Source: Hymenobacter gummosus
GTDB lineage: Bacteria; Bacteroidota; Bacteroidia; Cytophagales; Hymenobacteraceae
Length of the DNA: 64,000 nt
NCBI RefSeq assembly: GCF_003970915.1
Contig: NZ_RXOF01000002.1
Location: 186,001 to 250,000, forward strand
Direction: 5' to 3'
Part shown: positions 7,466 to 15,896 of the stretch, in pieces
Position numbering within the stretch: position 1 is the stretch's first letter
Layout of the letters: each line of letters begins with the position of its first letter
The notes under the pieces: generated by a model
Databases searched by the model: none
The model's input: the letters and a program-made list of their open reading frames with translations, nothing else
What the model was told of the DNA's origin: nothing
Position numbers and translations under genes: made by a program

Positions 7466-8998
7466 CTACCCTTTCACCTGCCGGCGAATCCACTCCAGCA
7501 CCGTCAGCTGCACCTGGGGCGACATGACGGGCGTCTGCTGGCCGTTGATGAGCGGCCAGTCCTGGGGCAGGGCCTGGAAGGTGTGGTTGAGCCCGTCGAG
7601 GCGGCGCACTTCGGCGCGGCGGTTGTCCTTGAAGGCCTTTTCCAGCGCGCCCAGGTTGGCTGGCAGCAGGTGCTGGTCGTCGGTGCCGTGGAGCAGCAGC
7701 ACGGCGGTGCGCACCTTGTCCAGCTCCAGCGTGGGCACGTAGGTAACGAGGGCGCGGTAGCCCAGGGCGGTCATGTCGGCGGCGGTGGCCTGGGCGGCGG
7801 CGGGCTCCAGGTTAGGATTCTGCTGGCGCACCATGTTGGCCAGGATGGCCTGGGCCTGGGCGTTGTCGGGCATGTTGCGGATGATTTCCATCATCAGCTT
7901 CTGGCGCTTCACGCGGGCGTCGAGCTGCTTTTTGTCGGCGGCGCGCTGGCGCATCTGCTGTTGGCCCACGTAGGTGTCAATCTGGGCCGCGTTGGCGCCT
8001 TTGCTGCGCAGCTCGGCCACTTTCTCCGTTAGCTGCTGCTGCTGGCGCAGCTGGCGGCGCGAGCGGTTTTCCTGCGCCGTATCGGCCTGGCCGGCCTGCA
8101 GGAAGCCGGGCATGGGGCGCTGGGCCATAAACTCGGTGCCCGGCAGCCCGGCCGCGCCCAGCACCACCACGAAGGCCGGCGGCAGGGGCTGGGCCGCCAC
8201 CTGCAGGGCCACGTTGCCGCCGAGGCCGTGGCCAATGAGGCCGAGCTGGGCAATATCGATGCGCGGGCGGCTGCGCAGAAAGTTCAGCGCCACCTGCGCG
8301 TCCTTGGCCAGGTCCAGCGGGGTGGCCGCCCGCCAGTCGCCGCCCGAGAGGCCCACGCCCCGGTCGTCGAGGCGAAGCACGGCCACGCCGTGGCGGGTGA
8401 GGTAGTCGGCAAAGGCGCCAAACAGCTTGTACTCGCCCTGGGCGGCGTCGCGGTCCTGGGGGCCGAGGTCGGAGAGGAGCACCACGGCCGGGAAGGGCCC
8501 TTCGCCGGGCGGCACCGTGAGCGTGCCGCTGAGCTTGGTGTTGTCGTGCACGCTGGTAAACGACACCTCGTCGACGCGGTAGGGCGGCGGAAACTTAAAC
8601 GTCTTGGGCTGGGCCGGCTGGGGCTTGAAGGTCAGCGCCAGCGGCGTCTGGAAGCCCTGCTGCCGCCACTGGCCCTGCAGCTGCTGCCCGTCGGCGGAGC
8701 GCAGGCAGGTGTAGCTGCAGCCCAGCTCCTGCGAGTCGAAAATGATGGTGTCGGCCTTGAGGTCGACGGTGAGCAGGGCGCGGTTGATGCGCTGGGCCGG
8801 TACGTCGAGCACGGCAAAGCGGGTGCCGTTGGGCAGCTCCGTGACGGTAATCGTGAGCGGCAGGGAGCCGCCGGGCATGGTCAGCGCCCCTTTCCAGTCG
8901 CCCTCGAGCGAAGCTTTGGCCGCCGGGGCCTGGGCGGCCGTCAGCAGGGGCAGCAATAGTAAAAGCCAGCTCCAGCAGCCGGCAATCAACTTCTTCAT
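7466..8998 (-). CDS. Secreted alpha/beta-hydrolase homologue lacking nucleophile Ser
   Basis: 510 residues. The signal peptide spans about 1-22. A beta-rich N-terminal domain (30-125) precedes an alpha/beta-hydrolase domain of the secreted S33/S9-like type found in Bacteroidota. The acid-turn region is LHGTDDQHLLP and the histidine is in LDGLNHTFQ. The nucleophile elbow, normally GHSxGG, reads GHGLGG (residues 256-261), so residue 258 is Gly (codon GGC). The preceding family motif GSGPQDRD also reads SDLGPQDRD. An insertion rich in Arg/Gln (about 300-400) sits in the cap. Classic serine hydrolysis is therefore unlikely. It may be a pseudoenzyme or use other chemistry. Confidence 0.85.
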   Translation of the reverse strand: MKKLIAGCWSWLLLLLPLLTAAQAPAAKASLEGDWKGALTMPGGSLPLTITVTELPNGTRFAVLDVPAQRINRALLTVDLKADTIIFDSQELGCSYTCLRSADGQQLQGQWRQQGFQTPLALTFKPQPAQPKTFKFPPPYRVDEVSFTSVHDNTKLSGTLTVPPGEGPFPAVVLLSDLGPQDRDAAQGEYKLFGAFADYLTRHGVAVLRLDDRGVGLSGGDWRAATPLDLAKDAQVALNFLRSRPRIDIAQLGLIGHGLGGNVALQVAAQPLPPAFVVVLGAAGLPGTEFMAQRPMPGFLQAGQADTAQENRSRRQLRQQQQLTEKVAELRSKGANAAQIDTYVGQQQMRQRAADKKQLDARVKRQKLMMEIIRNMPDNAQAQAILANMVRQQNPNLEPAAAQATAADMTALGYRALVTYVPTLELDKVRTAVLLLHGTDDQHLLPANLGALEKAFKDNRRAEVRRLDGLNHTFQALPQDWPLINGQQTPVMSPQVQLTVLEWIRRQVKG

Positions 8999-9003
8999 AC
9001 TGA

Positions 9004-9011
9004 CAAAGGTA
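9004..9011 (-). promoter_or_regulatory. TACCTTTG box before the hydrolase gene
   Basis: Exact match to the Bacteroidota -7 element TAnnTTTG, only 5 nt from the ATG on the minus strand. It implies a very short or absent 5' leader if used. No well-placed -33 TTG is seen. Confidence 0.4.
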
Positions 9012-9097
9012 ACGGCAACCGGCTACGGCCGCCGGCTACCCCGCCCAAGCAGGGAAGCCAGCGGCCGAAACCGGGTAATTTCTGGCCGAAAGGCGGG

Positions 9098-10093
9098 CTA
9101 GGGCAGCAGCACCCGGTCGATGACGTGGACCACGCCGTTGGTGCACAGCACGTCCGGGATGACCATGTTGGCCACGCTCGTCCCGTTGCCGCCGCCCTTC
9201 ACCGTCAGGGTGCCGTCGACGAAGGGACCGAAGGTGACGGGCGCGCCGCCGGCCGAGCCCGTGCTGCTGCTTTCGGGCAGCTCGGGCGTGAATTTCGAGC
9301 CCGGAATGACGTGCTGCAGCAGCACGGCCGTGACGGTGTTCACCGGCAGCTTGCGCACGTCGGCGGGCACGTAGCCGGCGGGCGAACCGGGCGTAACCTG
9401 CAGGGCCGTGAGCAGGGTGCGGAAGGCCTGGTCGTTGGGGGCGAAGACGGTGAAGGGGCCGGGGCCCGACAAGGTGCCCTGCAGGTTGGCGTAGAGCACG
9501 GCTTCGACCAGGAAGGTCAGCTCGGGCTGCACGAATACCTGCCGGTTGTTCAGCGCCAGGGCCGACTGCACGATGTCGGCGCCGGTGGCCAGCAACACCT
9601 TGTCGACGGCGTGCACGGTGCCGTTGGAGGCCTTCACGTCGGTGAGCAGGATGCGGGAGCCGTTGACGTAGAGCGTGCCGTTGCGGTTGATGATGCGCCG
9701 GCCGGGGCCCAGGGCCGAGGGCGACACCAGCCCGTTTTGCAGGGCGCTGCCACTCACGGTACCGCCCGTCACGTGGTAGTACAGGGTGCTGGTGAGAAAG
9801 TCCCGGTTGAGCACGTTCAGGTCGGCGGCGCTGCGCAGGCCCAGGCGGGCAAAGGCCGCGTTGTTGGGCGCGAAGACGGTGTAGTTGCCGGCCGGGTCGC
9901 CCGGGTTGCGATTGGACAGCACGCCCACCACGCCCCCGCGCACGGCCGCGTCTTCGAGCACGCTGAAGTCGTCGTTGGCTACGGCAATGCCGGCAATGGA
10001 AGGTTCAGATTCCGTGTTTTTGTCGCAGCTGCTCAGCAGGCTAACTGCGAATATTCCCATTATGGGAAGAAGGTGGCGGAGAAGTGGGCGCAT
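9098..10093 (-). CDS. Lipoprotein with two fasciclin (FAS1) domains
   Basis: 332 residues from the ATG at 10093. A 15-residue upstream extension of the frame is unlikely because this Met begins a clean lipoprotein signal, RHLLPIMGIFAVSLLSSC, with lipid-bearing Cys23. Two FAS1 repeats follow. The first carries YTVFAPNNAAFARLG and ends VHAVDKVLL; the second carries FTVFAPNDQAFRTLL and ends VVHVIDRVLLP. FAS1 domains mediate surface adhesion or matrix contacts. It sits alone, diverging from the outer-membrane-like gene. Confidence 0.9.
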   Translation of the reverse strand: MRPLLRHLLPIMGIFAVSLLSSCDKNTESEPSIAGIAVANDDFSVLEDAAVRGGVVGVLSNRNPGDPAGNYTVFAPNNAAFARLGLRSAADLNVLNRDFLTSTLYYHVTGGTVSGSALQNGLVSPSALGPGRRIINRNGTLYVNGSRILLTDVKASNGTVHAVDKVLLATGADIVQSALALNNRQVFVQPELTFLVEAVLYANLQGTLSGPGPFTVFAPNDQAFRTLLTALQVTPGSPAGYVPADVRKLPVNTVTAVLLQHVIPGSKFTPELPESSSTGSAGGAPVTFGPFVDGTLTVKGGGNGTSVANMVIPDVLCTNGVVHVIDRVLLP

Positions 10094-10313
10094 AGGTGTG
10101 AGATGAAAACGGGGCGTTTCGGCGAAGCCGAGAGACAAACGGAGGCAGTTGAACGAGCGGATTTACCAGTTCAAAGAAAATTTTTCCCAGCCTGGGAATC
10201 CAAAGGTAGAATTGCACTCGTAGCTACCGCGCCGGAATTCGACCACAGTCGCTAACTGCTTGGTCAACGGGTCGATTGACTCGCCAAAGCGCCTCTACTC
10301 CACTACACACCGC

Positions 10314-11201
10314 ATGCAAAACTCCTACTTCTCCCTTTTGGCCGGGGCCGCGCTGCTGTGCGCCGCCGCGCCCGCCCATTCCCAGAGCCTGGTCAGCGGC
10401 TTTATGGCCGGCAAGGGCCACGGCTCCGTCGTGTTCAGCGGTACGGCCGAGCGCTACCGCGACGTGTTCCTGGTGCCCGAAACGGTGGACGCCGTGCCCA
10501 TTTTCAAGGAAGTGCGCGTGTCCTCGGTGAGCGTGTACGCCAACTACGGCATCAGCGACAAAGTGGAAGCCGTGGTGGCCTTGCCCTACATCCAGTCGAC
10601 GGGCCGGGCCGACAAGCCGGTGCTGACCGACCTGGGCTACACCAACACCCGCCGCGGCCTGCAGGATTTATCGTTTCTGCTGAAGTTCAAGTCGTTTTCG
10701 GCGCCGGTGGGCAACAGCCAGCTCGATTTGCTGGGCGTGGTGGGCGTGAGCACGCCGGCCAGCAACTACCAGAGCAAGGCCGATTTGGGCTACATCATTG
10801 CCATCGGCAACCGGGCCACCAAGCTCACCACCCTGGGCATTGCCCAGCTGCGCACGCCCTCGGGCGTGTTCTTCACCGGGCAGGCCGGCTACAGCGTGCG
10901 CACCGGCCCCGTGCCCAACGCCTTCGTGGCCGATGCCAAGGTGGGCTACGCTGGGCTGAAGCTCTACGGCGAGGCCTGGCTGGCCTACCAGCAGTCGAGC
11001 AGCGCGGGCACCGACATCCTGCAGCCGGGCTTCACGGGGCTGTTTACCGAAACCCGCGTGAACTACACCCGCGTGGGCGTGAGCCTCTACAAGCCGGTAG
11101 CCAAGGGCTTCGGGGTGGTGGCCGGCGCCAGCCGCTACGTGGCCGGCCGCAACGTGGGCCAGTCGACGGGCGTCTCGCTGGGCGTGTCGTACAACTACTA
11201 G
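10314..11201 (+). CDS. Secreted beta-barrel-like protein (possible phenol MetA-pathway type)
   Basis: 295 residues from the ATG at 10314; upstream in-frame codons are not protein-like. The signal peptide ends AAAPAHSQ near residue 24. The rest alternates hydrophobic and polar residues in short Gly-rich strands (VSVYANYGISDKVEAVVALPY, then GLQDLSFLLKFK) and ends SVGVSYNY-like (SLGVSYNY), with a C-terminal aromatic typical of outer-membrane barrels. It resembles the Phenol_MetA_deg transporter group, but this is by general character only. No operon partner. Confidence 0.65.
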   Translation: MQNSYFSLLAGAALLCAAAPAHSQSLVSGFMAGKGHGSVVFSGTAERYRDVFLVPETVDAVPIFKEVRVSSVSVYANYGISDKVEAVVALPYIQSTGRADKPVLTDLGYTNTRRGLQDLSFLLKFKSFSAPVGNSQLDLLGVVGVSTPASNYQSKADLGYIIAIGNRATKLTTLGIAQLRTPSGVFFTGQAGYSVRTGPVPNAFVADAKVGYAGLKLYGEAWLAYQQSSSAGTDILQPGFTGLFTETRVNYTRVGVSLYKPVAKGFGVVAGASRYVAGRNVGQSTGVSLGVSYNY

Positions 11202-11203
11202 GC

Positions 11204-11372
11204 GGTGAGATGGTGAAATGGTGAACTGGTGAGTTGACGTTCGGGAGGCGCTCCTCAGCGTCAACGTAGCACGAACGGCCCCGGCAGCTTCGGTTGTCGG
11301 GACCGTCTGCGCGTTTAGGGCCGCCCTGGGGGCAAGCTCACCATTGCGTCAGTTCACCATTTCACCGTTACC
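11204..11372. repeat. Inverted GGTGAAATGGTGAA repeat, carries a promoter
   Basis: The left arm 11204-11232 consists of short tandem GGTGA(A/G)ATGGTGAA units. The right arm 11337-11372 is its inverted counterpart and merges into the promoter. A smaller hairpin GTTGACG...CGTCAAC lies inside. Non-coding. Confidence 0.65.
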
Positions 11373-11376
11373 TTTG
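11344..11376 (+). promoter_or_regulatory. Promoter upstream of SAM riboswitch
   Basis: TTG at 11344-11346, 22 nt, then TACCTTTG at 11369-11376, which fits the Bacteroidota TTG/TAnnTTTG promoter. Predicted transcription starts a few bases downstream, giving about 20 nt before the riboswitch P1 helix. Confidence 0.55.
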
Positions 11377-11403
11377 TGGCATCAATTCTTTACTGCTGAA
11401 GGA

Positions 11404-11523
11404 TTGTTTTTATACAGAGGCGTGGAGAGACAGGCTCCGTGAAGCGCCGGCAACCCCCGGGAAACTCCCGAACGGTGCCAACCGAAGGTCAGCGGCAGCT
11501 AAGTCCTGACCATATAAAAACAA
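11404..11523 (+). ncRNA. SAM riboswitch (S-box, SAM-I type)
   Basis: The closing helix P1 is 11404-11414 with 11513-11523, a perfect 11 bp. Inside are the S-box landmarks in order: AGAGGCGTGGAGAGAC at the start, GGCTCCGTGAAGC and CCGGCAACC in the P2/P3 region, GGTGCCAA at 11474-11481, and a final arm closed by GGTCAG/CTGACC (11487-11492 with 11506-11511). Helix order and conserved core match SAM-I riboswitches. The gene downstream is an amino-acid permease, which would then be under S-adenosylmethionine control. The mode of control (termination or translation) is not obvious because the coding start is 300 nt away. Confidence 0.88.
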
Positions 11524-11617
11524 GTTGCTGTGGGCTTTTTGCGCATTTTCTCCGCTTCGATTCTCCACCACGCTGCCACCGCTGCGCGGCCGTGTTGCTG
11601 TTGTTGCTGAGGTCCCG

Positions 11618-11642
11618 GGCCGGCGCTGCGCCGGCCATTTTT
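11618..11642 (+). terminator. Intrinsic terminator-like hairpin in permease leader
   Basis: 11618-11625 pairs with 11629-11636 (GGCCGGCG/CGCCGGCC, 3-nt loop) and is followed by ATTTTTT. It lies 95 nt after the riboswitch and 185 nt before the permease start, so it could be the regulated terminator. No obvious anti-terminator pairing with P1 was found. Confidence 0.5.
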
Positions 11643-11826
11643 CGCTGCTGACCGCCCGTAGCCGCTGAGCGCCGCGCGGGCCGTCCCGTTTGCCGTTTTC
11701 ATTTTTTCCTGATTTCCGCCGAAGAACCCGGGCCGCTGCGTGCGCCTGGCTTGGCGCGGAAGGCCGCCTCGTTGTTGGGGCGGTGCTGCTTTCGGGGCCC
11801 GCTGCGGCGGGCGCCACCCTCTTATT

Positions 11827-13311
11827 ATGCTCAAAAAATCATTGGAGCTGCTGCGGCAGGAAGCCGCGGAAAGCGGCTCGCACACGCTCAAGCGCAGCCT
11901 GGGTCCGCTCAACCTCATTGCCATCGGCGTCGGGGTTATTATCGGGGCGGGGCTGTTTTCGCTCACCGGCATTGCGGCCGCCAACAACACCGGCCCGGCC
12001 GTGACCTTGTCCTTCGTGGTGGCGGCCGTCGGCTGCGCCTTTTCGGCTTTGTGCTACGCCGAGTTTGCCTCCATGGTGCCGGTGGCCGGCTCGGCCTACA
12101 CCTACGCCTACGCCACCATGGGCGAGCTGTTTGCCTGGATTATCGGCTGGGATTTGGTGCTGGAGTACTCGGTGGGCGCCGCCACGGTGGCCATCAGCTG
12201 GTCGCAGTACCTGGTGAAGTTTCTGGCCAAATACGGCCTGCACCTGCCCCCGCAGCTGGTGATGTCGCCCTGGGAAACGGCGGTGCTGAGCCCGGGCGCG
12301 GCGCCGGTGCACGGCTGGCTGAATCTGCCGGCCGTGCTCATCGTGCTGGCCATTACGGCCGTTATCATCCGCGGCACGCAGGGCTCGGCCTGGTTCAACG
12401 CCGTGGTGGTGGCCCTGAAAGTGTCGGTGGTGCTGGTGTTCATTGCCCTGGGCTGGCAGTACATCGACCCGGCCAACTACCACCCCTTCATCCCCGAAAA
12501 CACCGGCAAGTTCGGCGAGTACGGCTGGAGCGGCATCCTGCGCGGGGCCGGGGTGGTGTTCTTCGTCTTCATCGGCTTCGACATCGTGGCCACGATGGCG
12601 CAGGAGGCCAAGAACCCGCAGCGCAACATGCCCATCGGCATCATCGGCTCCCTGCTGGTGTGCACGGTGCTGTTCGTGGTGTTCGGCTACGTGATGACCG
12701 GGCTGGCGCACTACACCGAGTTCAAGAACAGCGCCGCCCCGGTGGCCGTGGCCATCGAAAAAACGCCCTACGGCTGGCTGGCTACGGCCATTATCGGGGC
12801 CATTCTCATCGGCTACACCTCGGTTATCTTGGTCGATTTGCTGGGCCAGAGCCGGGTGTTCTTCTCCATGAGCCGCGACGGGCTGCTGCCGCGGGTATTC
12901 TCGCAGATTCACCCGCGCTTTCAGACGCCGCACAAGTCTAACCTGCTGCTGGGGGCTTTTATCAGCCTGTTTGCCGGCCTGGTGCCCATTCACGTGGTCG
13001 GCGAAATGTGCAGCATCGGCACCCTGCTGGCCTTCGTGATGGTGTGCGCGGGCGTGCTCATCATGCGCAAGCGGGAGCCGAATGCCCCGCGGGCCTTCCG
13101 CACGCCCTGGGTGCCGGTGGTGCCCATCCTGGGCATCGTCACCTGCCTGGTGATGATGCTGAGCCTGCCCCAGGACACCTGGATTCGCCTGTTCGTGTGG
13201 CTGGGGCTGGGCCTGCTGATTTACTTCGGCTACGGCAGAAAGCACAGCAAGCTGGGCCGCGGCATCAGCGTGAATCCGATGGTGGAGCCGGCGGGTAGTC
13301 AGATATCGTAA
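11827..13311 (+). CDS. APC-family amino-acid permease, likely SAM-controlled
   Basis: 494 residues, about 12 transmembrane helices. The first helix carries the APC unwound motif IGVGVIIGAGLFSLTG. GCAFSALCYAEFASMVPVAG and the amphipathic loop GQSRVFFSMSRDGLLPRVF are typical of the cationic amino-acid transporter/YfnA branch. The start ATG is at 11827; the open upstream frame is leader sequence. The SAM riboswitch predicts repression when methionine/SAM is plentiful, so methionine or a precursor is the likeliest substrate. That is inference; the sequence alone would suggest a generic cationic amino-acid transporter. Confidence 0.9.
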   Translation: MLKKSLELLRQEAAESGSHTLKRSLGPLNLIAIGVGVIIGAGLFSLTGIAAANNTGPAVTLSFVVAAVGCAFSALCYAEFASMVPVAGSAYTYAYATMGELFAWIIGWDLVLEYSVGAATVAISWSQYLVKFLAKYGLHLPPQLVMSPWETAVLSPGAAPVHGWLNLPAVLIVLAITAVIIRGTQGSAWFNAVVVALKVSVVLVFIALGWQYIDPANYHPFIPENTGKFGEYGWSGILRGAGVVFFVFIGFDIVATMAQEAKNPQRNMPIGIIGSLLVCTVLFVVFGYVMTGLAHYTEFKNSAAPVAVAIEKTPYGWLATAIIGAILIGYTSVILVDLLGQSRVFFSMSRDGLLPRVFSQIHPRFQTPHKSNLLLGAFISLFAGLVPIHVVGEMCSIGTLLAFVMVCAGVLIMRKREPNAPRAFRTPWVPVVPILGIVTCLVMMLSLPQDTWIRLFVWLGLGLLIYFGYGRKHSKLGRGISVNPMVEPAGSQIS

Positions 13312-13326
13312 GCAAAGGGCGCCGAC

Positions 13327-13363
13327 AAAAAAGCCGTTGCCCGGACTGGGCAACGGCTTTTTT
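13327..13363 (+). terminator. Rho-independent terminator of permease gene
   Basis: AAAAAAGCCGTTGCCC (13327-13342) pairs perfectly with 13348-13363, which ends in six T. 5-nt loop. Confidence 0.9.
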
Positions 13364-13411
13364 GTGCGGTGAGGCTCGGTTTGCGTAGCTTGCCTGCTCT
13401 TTTGTATAGCT

Positions 13412-14308
13412 ATGGAAACCGTTTATTCCGAGTCCAATTCTGCTATGCCGGAGCCGTCGGCCGCGGCTCTGGCAGGTGAGCCGCAACCCTCGCCGTGGTA
13501 CCCAACCTACAAGGAAAGCTGGGCGGTGCTCGGGTGGTATTTGCTGTCGATGCTTCCGGTTGTGGTCGGGGCTGTTGGGCTGATGCAGTGGCTGCCCAAG
13601 TCCTGGCAAACAGGGGTGATGTTATTGCTGGGCACGCTCATGCAGGTGGCCCTGGTGCTGTGGCTGCGCCGCCGGGCCGGCCCGCGCCTCGCGCCGGTAG
13701 CGTGGAGCGGACCTTACGACCAGACCTGGCACGTGCCGCTGCTGCTGGTGCTGCTCACGCCCTGCCTGGCCGCCAGCCTCGCGCCGCTCACGTGGCTGCA
13801 CCTGCCGCACTGGGGCGTCGACAAGACCTTCGACAAAATGCTGCAGACGCCGGCGTTGGTGCTGTTGCTGGCCTGTGGTGCCGCGCCGGTGCTGGAAGAA
13901 TGGCTGTTTCGCGGCACCGTATTGCCCGGGCTGGTTCGCAATTATGGCGTACGGCCGGCGGTGCTGCTGTCGGCGGTGCTGTTTGCCGTGTTTCACATGA
14001 ACCCCGGTCAGGCGGCCCCGACGTTCTTCATCGGGTTGTTCCTGGGGTGGCTGTACGTGCGGTTGCAGTCGTTACGAGTTTGTGTGCTGGTCCACTTCAC
14101 CAATAATTTTATGGCGGTGCTGGCGCTGCTGTTAAGCAAAAAGCCCTACGGCGGCATGGAGTCTGTTGCCCAGACCGAGCCTGCCACACTAGCCGTAATC
14201 GGCGTGGGTATGGTGCTGACAGCCTTGGGTATCCGCTACCTGCACGGCCTCACGCGTCCCGCCGCGTTTTCGGCCCAACTGCCCACCGGAAGAGACTTAA
14301 TGGCGTAA
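13412..14308 (+). CDS. CPBP-family intramembrane protease (Abi)
   Basis: 298 residues, about eight hydrophobic segments. The three CPBP/Rce1-like motifs are present: EEWLFRG at 162-168 (paired Glu and Arg), FHMN with His195, and VHFTNN with His228. Such enzymes cleave within membranes or process peptides; some act in bacteriocin immunity. Nothing nearby indicates its substrate. Its last 12 nt overlap the end of the convergent flippase gene. Confidence 0.88.
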   Translation: METVYSESNSAMPEPSAAALAGEPQPSPWYPTYKESWAVLGWYLLSMLPVVVGAVGLMQWLPKSWQTGVMLLLGTLMQVALVLWLRRRAGPRLAPVAWSGPYDQTWHVPLLLVLLTPCLAASLAPLTWLHLPHWGVDKTFDKMLQTPALVLLLACGAAPVLEEWLFRGTVLPGLVRNYGVRPAVLLSAVLFAVFHMNPGQAAPTFFIGLFLGWLYVRLQSLRVCVLVHFTNNFMAVLALLLSKKPYGGMESVAQTEPATLAVIGVGMVLTALGIRYLHGLTRPAAFSAQLPTGRDLMA

Positions 14309-15778
14309 GCGGCGCGTCAATTTTTGAATTATGGGCTGGGCCTCCGGCACGGCCCGCGTGAGCAGCACAACGGCCGCGTACACCAGCGTCAGCACGGCGG
14401 AGCGCAGCAGCATGGTGACAAACAACGAGTGCACCGGGGGCAGCAGCCAGCCGGCCAGCGCGGCGGCGGCGGCGGCGCCCAGGATGAGCAGGATGCGGTA
14501 ATCGAAGGGCTGCAGGCGGTAGGCGTGCCACACAAACCAGGTGCGGGCCACGTTGATGCTGGTGAGGGCCAGCAGGGCCGCCCAGGCGGCGCCCACCATG
14601 CCCAGCGGCGGGATGAGCAGCAAATTCAGCCCCACCGTGCCCAGGGCCAGGGCCACGTTGAAGACCAGGTCGAAGCGGTAGCGCGGGGAGGTGACGACGA
14701 TGAGCCCGTTGACGCCGGTAATGCCGTCGAGCAGGCGGCCGGCCAGCAGAATCCAGACGATGGTGGTGCCGGCGGCGTACTCGGGCTTCATCAGCGAGTA
14801 GATAAAGTCCAGGTTCAGGCCAATGCCCAGGGCCAGGTAGCAGCCCAGCACGGTGTTGAGGCGGGTGGTGCGGCGGTAGAAATCGGCCATGCGGGCCATG
14901 TCCTGCTGCTTCCAGTAGTCGGCCAGCAGCGGGAAGGCAATCTTGTAGAGGGAGCGGAACGGGATGGTCAGCGCCGTGCTGATGAAAAAGGCGGTGGTGT
15001 ACACGCCGTTGGCGTCGAAGCCCGAATGCGAGCTGACCATCCACGAATCGATGGAGCTGATGACGGTGCCGGAAATATTCGAGAGCAAGGCAAAGGCCCC
15101 AAAGCGCAGCAGCTCCCCCACGGGCCGCACTTGCAGCGCCGCCCGGGTGGGCCGCAGGTGCAGCTCCCCGATGTAGGCCAGGTAGGCAGTCAGCAGCAAA
15201 GTCAGCGCGCTGTTGACGGCTATATAGCCGAGCACAAACTGGTGAAACGTGAGGTAGCCCATGCCGAAGGCCAGCGTGACGCCCGCCACCAACACCCGCA
15301 GCAGCACTTCCTGCAGAAAGGACGAAAACGCCGTTTGGTAGAGACCCTTCAGGTAGGCATCCTGCAGGGAGTAGAGCAGCATAAACAACGCCAGCACCGC
15401 GCCCCAGCCGTAGTAGGTGTTCAGCAATACCGCGTCGGCCGGCTCAAAAGGGGCCAGCACCAGTGGCCGGCCCAGCCAGTAGCCCGCCGTGACAACCGCG
15501 AAACCTAGCATGGGCAACCCCAGCAGCAGCGGCAGAAAGCCCTGGTGGCCGGCCTCCCGGTTGCGGAAAAACGGGAAGTAGCGGATGCCCATGCTGGCAA
15601 ACCCAACGGCCGCCAGCTGGGCATAGATGGTCGCCACGCTCAGCAGCAGGCGCGTGAAACCCACCTGCGCGGGGTCCAGAAAGCGCGGCATCAGCAGGGC
15701 CGTATTGACGAAGCCCAGCCCCAGCCCGAAGTAGGAAATAACGGTATTGCGCAGCCCCTGGCGCCGAACGATGCCCAA
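14297..15778 (-). CDS. Wzx-like polysaccharide flippase
   Basis: 493 residues, about 12-14 transmembrane helices. The N-terminus RNTVISYFGLGLGFVNTALLMPRFL and a second repeat-like half with GSYLALGIGLNLDFIY-like content fit the MOP superfamily (MATE/Wzx) that flips lipid-linked oligosaccharides across the inner membrane. It is the last gene of the minus-strand run pseI, glycosyltransferase, deacetylase-like, flippase, and so probably exports the pseudaminic-acid glycan unit. A palindromic repeat separates it from the gene upstream. Confidence 0.88.
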   Translation of the reverse strand: MGIVRRQGLRNTVISYFGLGLGFVNTALLMPRFLDPAQVGFTRLLLSVATIYAQLAAVGFASMGIRYFPFFRNREAGHQGFLPLLLGLPMLGFAVVTAGYWLGRPLVLAPFEPADAVLLNTYYGWGAVLALFMLLYSLQDAYLKGLYQTAFSSFLQEVLLRVLVAGVTLAFGMGYLTFHQFVLGYIAVNSALTLLLTAYLAYIGELHLRPTRAALQVRPVGELLRFGAFALLSNISGTVISSIDSWMVSSHSGFDANGVYTTAFFISTALTIPFRSLYKIAFPLLADYWKQQDMARMADFYRRTTRLNTVLGCYLALGIGLNLDFIYSLMKPEYAAGTTIVWILLAGRLLDGITGVNGLIVVTSPRYRFDLVFNVALALGTVGLNLLLIPPLGMVGAAWAALLALTSINVARTWFVWHAYRLQPFDYRILLILGAAAAAALAGWLLPPVHSLFVTMLLRSAVLTLVYAAVVLLTRAVPEAQPIIQKLTRRLRH

Positions 15779-15792
15779 GCGGAAATAGGGTG

Positions 15793-15896
15793 TGAGGGTA
15801 GGAGGGTAGGAGGGCAGGAGTTGATAAAGGGCTGGTTCAGAAGTTATTGTGCATATAACTCCTAAACGCTTACCCTCCTAAACTCATACCCTCAAC
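15793..15896. repeat. GAGGGTAGGAG inverted repeat overlapping a gene end
   Basis: The left arm 15793-15820 has tandem GAGGGTAGGAGGGTAGGAG units. The right arm 15859-15896 is the inverted form and supplies the final codons and stop (MSLGG*) of the minus-strand deacetylase-like gene. Confidence 0.6.

Noticed and set aside
11839-13353. Long open frames antisense to genes (for example 504 codons here, 729 codons at 24055-26244)
   Set aside because: They mirror GC-rich codon structure of the real genes, are His/Gly/Gln/Arg-rich, and have no recognisable motifs.
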